From: Perlabentimonas sp046542995
GTDB taxonomy: Bacteria > Bacteroidota > Bacteroidia > Bacteroidales > Tenuifilaceae
NCBI GenBank assembly: GCA_046542995.1
Contig: JBKHAH010000107.1
Coordinates: 1-8,943, forward strand
Reading direction: 5' to 3'
Length of the DNA stretch: 8,943 nucleotides
In this document: piece by piece, positions 5,237 to 8,943 of the stretch
Layout of the letters: the number at the start of each line of letters is the position of its first letter
Position numbering within the stretch: position 1 is the first letter of the stretch
Position numbers and translations under genes: made by a program
Notes under the pieces: model-generated
What the model saw: only the letters and a program-made list of their open reading frames with translations
The model's database searches: none
What the model was told of the DNA's origin: nothing

Positions 5237-7094
5237 TCTCCATTAGTTCAAGCCACCTTTCCTCTTTAGTATCCAGCATGTTAATTATCTCAGATATTCT
5301 CTGCGATTTTTCCAGTAGTTCGTCGTGGGGTAGGTTGCCGCTGTTAATTTGCGATTCTAAGTTGGCCTTTTCTTTTTCCAGCTCATCAATCTCTGGCGTT
5401 AATTTCTCCAGCTCTCTCCGTTCAGCAAAGGTTAGCTTTTTAATATTTTTGCTTTTTGGCTTTGCCTTTGGTTTTTCTTCCAATAGTTTTTTCTCTTTCT
5501 GCTCTTCACGCTGCTGCTCCTTCTTCCATTTATAGTAATCTGAATATGACCCTGGGAAACCACTTATTTCAGTATTGCCCTCAAATATTAGCAAGCCATC
5601 AACAACCTTGTCCAGGAAGTGCCTATCATGTGAGACAACAAGTACAACTCCGGGGAAACTTTCTAAATAGTCCTCAAGCACGTTCAGCGTCTCTATGTCC
5701 AGATCGTTGGTTGGCTCGTCAAGTATTAGCAGGTTAGGGTTCTGCATTAGGATGGTAAGCAGGTATAGCCTTCGCTTTTCGCCCCCGCTTAGCTTGTAAA
5801 CGTAAGCATTTTGTACATCGGGAGTAAATAGGAACATGGATAGGAATTGCGAAACGGAGAGGGTTTTCCCATCGCCGAGCTTCACTACTTCTGCAATTTC
5901 CCGGGCAACATCAATAACCTTTTTCTCTTCAGGAATATTCATGCCTTCCTGACGATAGTAGCCAAATACAATGGTTTCACCAACCTCAATGGTTCCGCTA
6001 TCGGCTGGGATAGACTGCGTAAGCAGGTTAAGAAATGTTGATTTGCCCGTACCGTTTTTTCCAACAATCCCCAATCGCTCGTACCGATTGAAAGTGTATG
6101 AAAAATTATTGATTATGGGCAGATCTCCATAGGATTTTGAGAGATTTTTTACTACAAGTATCTTTTTGCCTAAACGAGCGGCTCCGGTTTTTATCTTAAC
6201 GTTAGCATTTGAAAACTGCTGCGAGGCCTTCTCTCTCAACTCGTAAAAAGCATCTATGCGATACTTGGCCTTAGTTGTTCTTGCTTGTGGCGATCTTCGC
6301 ATCCATTCCTGCTCACGCCGAAGTAGGTTGGTTGCCTTTTCAACCTGAGACGAACGAGCCATGATTCTTTCCTGGCGTTTTTCAAGGAAATAGGAGTAGT
6401 TCCCTTTATACCAGAAAAGCTCCTTGTGGTCTATCTCCATTATATCTGTACAAACCCTATTAAGGAAAAACCTGTCGTGGGTAACCATTAGCAACGTAAT
6501 CTTGCTGGTTTTTAGGTACTCCTCAAGCCACTCTACCATTTCAAGATCAAGATGGTTGGTGGGCTCATCGAGGATTAAAAAATCGGGGTCGTTTATGAGT
6601 GCAGCGGCCAAAGCAACGCGCTTTTCCTGACCTCCGGATAGTGTGCTTACTGGTTGTTGAAGATTGGTTATTTTTAGCTGCGTAAGAATTTGGCGTGCTT
6701 TAATTTCAATATCCCAGGCATTATGCTTGTCCATTTGCTCTATGGCATAAGCCATATCCTCCTTCTCCTCAGAAAGGATAGCATTTTGGTATTTAACAAT
6801 GGCGTTGGCTTTCTCATTACTTGATGCAAGCACATTCTCTAGAATTGTTTTGGAATGGTTTAGGTCAGGGTTTTGGTCTAAATAGCCCAAAACTAAGTCG
6901 TTTTGCCATACAATCTCTCCGGAGTCTTTAGGTTCAACCCCTGCAATAATTTTAAGTAATGTTGTTTTTCCGGCACCATTGCGAGCAATAATGCCCACCC
7001 GTTGATCTTTCCCGATTGTAAAGTTAAGGTTTTGGAATAGAACTAAATCGCCAAACGATTTGCTAATATTCTCTATTTGAAGGTATGGTATCAT
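5220..7094 (-). CDS. ABC-F family ATPase (Uup-like), ribosome-associated
   Basis: 624 residues with two ATP-binding cassettes and no membrane segments. Cassette 1 has Walker A ARNGAGKTT at 37-45, signature LSGGQEKR at 152-159, Walker B LILDEPTNHLD at 173-183 and the switch His at 206 (THDR). Cassette 2 has GKNGTGKST at 345-353, LSGGEKRR at 435-442, LILDEPTNDLD at 456-466 and SHDR at 488-491. The linker at about 235-300, including REQEWMRRSPQARTTKAK at 260-277, is the P-site-tRNA-interaction region of ABC-F proteins. From about 525 a Lys/Glu-rich linker leads to a C-terminal coiled coil (550-615), as in Uup. ABC-F proteins act on the ribosome and help translation past stalls. The first Walker A begins with Ala where Gly is usual; I recall this in other Bacteroidota homologues and do not regard it as a defect. 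Starts 37 bp after the M14 peptidase on the same strand. Confidence 0.93.
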   Translation of the reverse strand: MIPYLQIENISKSFGDLVLFQNLNFTIGKDQRVGIIARNGAGKTTLLKIIAGVEPKDSGEIVWQNDLVLGYLDQNPDLNHSKTILENVLASSNEKANAIVKYQNAILSEEKEDMAYAIEQMDKHNAWDIEIKARQILTQLKITNLQQPVSTLSGGQEKRVALAAALINDPDFLILDEPTNHLDLEMVEWLEEYLKTSKITLLMVTHDRFFLNRVCTDIMEIDHKELFWYKGNYSYFLEKRQERIMARSSQVEKATNLLRREQEWMRRSPQARTTKAKYRIDAFYELREKASQQFSNANVKIKTGAARLGKKILVVKNLSKSYGDLPIINNFSYTFNRYERLGIVGKNGTGKSTFLNLLTQSIPADSGTIEVGETIVFGYYRQEGMNIPEEKKVIDVAREIAEVVKLGDGKTLSVSQFLSMFLFTPDVQNAYVYKLSGGEKRRLYLLTILMQNPNLLILDEPTNDLDIETLNVLEDYLESFPGVVLVVSHDRHFLDKVVDGLLIFEGNTEISGFPGSYSDYYKWKKEQQREEQKEKKLLEEKPKAKPKSKNIKKLTFAERRELEKLTPEIDELEKEKANLESQINSGNLPHDELLEKSQRISEIINMLDTKEERWLELMEIEENS

Positions 7095-7131
7095 TGGAAG
7101 ATTGTCTGGCAGTTATATTAATGAATTATTA

Positions 7132-8616
7132 TTAAAGGTTCCCATCTAATCTGTATATGGGGAAGATGCTATTATCTTTTAAAAGATATTCAAATCCGGA
7201 ACGTTGTGGTAAACCAAGCATCGATTGTGGCTCAAAAGACATAACTAAAAAATTGGAATGAAGTTGATTTGTAGGTACAACGTAGTAGGGTTTTGAAAGT
7301 TTATTTCCATTAATTTTTTCGATAATAACTTCGGGGTATCTGTTGTCCAGTTCCTCATCGTTACTTATTGTAATGTTTTCAATTTTATATCTGGTAATTA
7401 TGCTGTTACTATCCGCTGAAAAATTGCTATAGCTTATCTTGTGCTTATCCATAAATTGTAAGAGCAAAGTATCGTTTTGAGGCACAAGGTATGCTTCCGG
7501 GCGTTTCACGTCAAGGGTTGATTCCACCAAAGGGTGATAATCCTCCACAACAACCACGGCATCTTGGCCTGTGTTTGAGGATATTAGCGGAAGTTCTAAA
7601 GGTTCTTCACCTTTAACATGCTCCATTCTTATTGCAACTTTCTCACCAGCCTTAGCGTTTGCAAGCTTTTGGCGTTCGCTGTTAACCATTGCAATAACCT
7701 CGCCCGAGGAGCTATTCAAAAATGTTAAAAGTGCATTTAGCGCTTCGTACTGGCTAGTGGTTCTGCGCTCAAGGTTTTCAGCATAGCTGTCTCTTCCGTT
7801 TATGCCTTCATATATAAATGATAGGGTATGTAAAATTGCAAAGCTCTGCCTGCCATCGTCAAAATCAACAGTTGAATGCCTTGTACGGCCTAAGTTTGGT
7901 GCAGGCCCCACAATGTAGTTGTGGAATGTGAAGCCCAACTGAGACAGGTGCTTTTCAATTGCAGGGAGGGCACGCTCTAGTCCAAACTCCCTAATATTAT
8001 GAGGTATGTTAATATTTGTTGAAGTTCCCACTTGAACATCAAAGTTTTTATAGCCACCAAACTCCTTCCATGATTCTCTATATGGTTGGTATTCGTGAAT
8101 ATCAATTGTTACGTGAGGCATGAATTCATTGAAAAGGTTGTGAATGGCCTTGGTTTCGGGGGCATTAAGTAGAACATGATCTCGGTTTAGGTCCGTGCCA
8201 GTGGCATTCCTACGCTGGTTCTCTCTTGCTCCATCGGGATTTAATTGTGGGACTATCCAAATTTCAACACCTTTCGTCAACTCATTTAGCGACCCATTTG
8301 CCAAATCGCGAATAAGAAGCAAGCTTGCCTCCTTCCCGCTTTGTTCGTTTCCGTGTTGCTGAGCAAAGACAAGCACTTTTAGTGGATTGTTACTCGCAGT
8401 AGCCAATGATTTAAAAACAACAATATCCGATCCTTCTACGCTTTTTCCTGCTATTTCAAAGTATTGATTACTGGATTGCGAGGCTGCTTTTTTTACAAAA
8501 TCAATTACCTCCTCAGGTGTAGCAGGGTTAGAGTAATTATTTAAAACGGTTGGGGATTGAATGGGGCCAGAACAAGCCGTAGCAAGAATTCCAACTATAA
8601 AAAGTAAACGTAGCAT
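7132..8616 (-). CDS. M14-family zinc carboxypeptidase, predicted lipoprotein
   Basis: 494 residues from the ATG at 8616. The reading frame stays open to a TTG at 8649, but that codon overlaps the promoter box at 8654-8647, and the ATG places the signal peptide directly at the N-terminus, so ATG is chosen. Residues 1-14 are the signal, and Ala-Thr-Ala-Cys15 is an acceptable lipobox, so the protein is probably membrane-anchored outside the inner membrane. The M14 catalytic set is complete: zinc ligands in HGNE (His88, Glu91) and His174 (DIHEY), substrate-binding NPDG at 126-129 and RRN at 135-137, DLNRD with Asn144/Arg145, and the general base Glu270 (FIYEG). Members cleave C-terminal residues or amide bonds in peptides or cell-wall peptides; specificity cannot be read here. 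Residues from about 330 on form a further, probably beta-rich, domain that I do not recognise. The ABC-F gene follows after 37 bp. Confidence 0.9.
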   Translation of the reverse strand: MLRLLFIVGILATACSGPIQSPTVLNNYSNPATPEEVIDFVKKAASQSSNQYFEIAGKSVEGSDIVVFKSLATASNNPLKVLVFAQQHGNEQSGKEASLLLIRDLANGSLNELTKGVEIWIVPQLNPDGARENQRRNATGTDLNRDHVLLNAPETKAIHNLFNEFMPHVTIDIHEYQPYRESWKEFGGYKNFDVQVGTSTNINIPHNIREFGLERALPAIEKHLSQLGFTFHNYIVGPAPNLGRTRHSTVDFDDGRQSFAILHTLSFIYEGINGRDSYAENLERRTTSQYEALNALLTFLNSSSGEVIAMVNSERQKLANAKAGEKVAIRMEHVKGEEPLELPLISSNTGQDAVVVVEDYHPLVESTLDVKRPEAYLVPQNDTLLLQFMDKHKISYSNFSADSNSIITRYKIENITISNDEELDNRYPEVIIEKINGNKLSKPYYVVPTNQLHSNFLVMSFEPQSMLGLPQRSGFEYLLKDNSIFPIYRLDGNL

Positions 8617-8646
8617 AGTGCAAGTATTAAATATTATAATAATAAG

Positions 8647-8679
8647 CAAAAGTAGTATAATTACATTGATTGGCTAAAG
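8647..8679 (-). promoter_or_regulatory. Promoter-like sequence for the M14 peptidase gene
   Basis: On the minus strand TACTTTTG (8654-8647) matches the TAnnTTTG -7 consensus of Bacteroidota. CTTTAG at 8679-8674 lies about 20 bp upstream, where TTTG is expected at -33, with one mismatch. The predicted start of transcription is near 8640, giving a leader of about 24 nt before the ATG at 8616. This supports that ATG over the upstream TTG. Confidence 0.5.
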
Positions 8680-8693
8680 TGGACTCATGTTTT

Positions 8694-8718
8694 GGAGAAA
8701 CAATTTGCAGTTATCTCC
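8694..8718 (-). terminator. Weak stem-loop over the end of trkH
   Basis: On the minus strand GGAGATAAC (8718-8710) pairs with GTTTCTCC (8701-8694) with a single bulged base and an 8-nt loop. The stem contains the TAA stop of the TrkH gene. An A-rich rather than T-rich stretch follows, so it is a poor intrinsic terminator; it may only mark the 3' end of the message. Confidence 0.25.
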
Positions 8719-8943
8719 ACGATTTCATGAAGAATAGTAGCATCAAGCCAAAAATTTCCAGGCGGCCAAGCAGCATATTTAAGGTAAGAAGTATTTTGCC
8801 TAAATCTGGAATTATTGCATAGTTTGAGGCTGAGCCCACTTCACCAAAACCAGGCCCAACCGTGCTAATGGTTGCTGCAGATGCTGAGAATGAAGTTGCC
8901 AAATCCATGCCCATGGCCGATAGGGCAAGGCCATTTACAAACA
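8711..8943 (-). CDS. trkH: TrkH/KtrB-type potassium uptake subunit, C-terminal 76 residues
   Basis: The frame enters at the window edge and ends with TAA at 8713-8711, leaving 76 residues of the C-terminus. They read FVNGLALSAMGMDLATSFSA and then ATISTVGPGFGEVG (visible residues 23-36), which is the fourth selectivity-filter repeat of TrkH/KtrB channels, where the Gly in TVGPGFG lines the pore. NYAIIPDLGK and the final helix with NMLLGRLEIF (55-64) follow; this GRLE motif is typical of the family. The protein forms the K+-conducting pore in the inner membrane and normally works with a TrkA/KtrA NAD-binding regulator, which is not in the window. The start lies outside the window; the internal ATG at 8914 is not a gene start. 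TrkH versus KtrB cannot be decided from the C-terminus alone. Confidence 0.9.
   Translation of the reverse strand, partial: FVNGLALSAMGMDLATSFSASAATISTVGPGFGEVGSASNYAIIPDLGKILLTLNMLLGRLEIFGLMLLFFMKSWR

Noticed and set aside
5209..5535. Ser-rich plus-strand frame opposite the end of the ABC-F gene
   Set aside because: It is the complement of the Lys/Glu-rich coiled coil, which yields Ser/Phe-rich antisense translation.
5220..7094. Antibiotic-resistance type ABC-F protein
   Set aside because: The linker is of the Uup-like kind without an obvious long resistance-determining extension, and a C-terminal coiled coil is present, so a housekeeping ABC-F is more likely.
8711..8914. A stand-alone small gene of 67 residues starting at ATG 8914
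   Set aside because: The frame stays open upstream to the window edge and reads FVNGLALSAMGMDL, a continuous TrkH C-terminus, so it is a fragment of a larger gene.

Overview
The window looks like chromosome of a member of the Bacteroidota. The pointers are 'AQ'-type signal peptide cleavage, a secreted Asp-box beta-propeller protein, lipoproteins, scarcity of strong Shine-Dalgarno sequences, and TAnnTTTG-type promoter boxes. The NapH/NapG-like redox genes would suit an anaerobic or facultative member such as a Bacteroidales/Marinilabiliales-type organism, but the genus cannot be read from this sequence. Almost everything is on the minus strand; the one clear plus-strand gene is a small membrane protein at 4689-5192. 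No rRNA, tRNA, CRISPR array or complete insertion sequence was seen.

Layout from left to right. (1) 1-631, minus: the N-terminal 210 codons of a secreted Asp-box repeat protein, starting at GTG and cut by the window edge; its base composition changes sharply inside the gene. 632-767 is an AT-rich spacer in which I see no gene or convincing signal. (2) 768-1745, minus: an isoaspartyl peptidase/L-asparaginase (Ntn hydrolase) with an export signal. (3) 1779-3428, minus: a large membrane iron-sulfur protein that joins a NapH-like half to a NapG-like half through an internal twin-arginine signal. (4) 3445-3569: a 125-bp MITE-like element with 20-bp terminal inverted repeats and an 8-bp target duplication, sitting between genes 3 and 5. 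(5) 3573-4496, minus: a DUF362 protein with a Tat signal. (6) 4497-4688: divergent intergenic region with a promoter-like box and an AT-rich dyad. (7) 4689-5192, plus: a membrane protein of about six helices, possibly ECF S-component-like. (8) 5220-7094, minus: an ABC-F ATPase. (9) 7132-8616, minus: a lipoprotein M14 zinc carboxypeptidase. (10) 8711-8943, minus: the C-terminal end of a TrkH/KtrB-type potassium channel subunit.

How the genes relate. The DUF362 gene, the NapH-NapG fusion and the asparaginase run in one direction with short native spacing, and are probably one transcription unit starting upstream of 4496. Removing the MITE-like insert and one copy of its duplication restores an 11-nt gap between the DUF362 stop and the ATG of the fusion gene, so the insertion split a tight gene pair. 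The two redox proteins both carry twin-arginine motifs, suggesting an electron route from the cytoplasm or quinone pool to an extracytoplasmic DUF362 protein; its substrate is unknown. The M14 peptidase has its own promoter-like sequence, and the ABC-F gene follows 37 bp behind it, so those two may be co-transcribed. TrkH lies upstream and looks like a separate unit.
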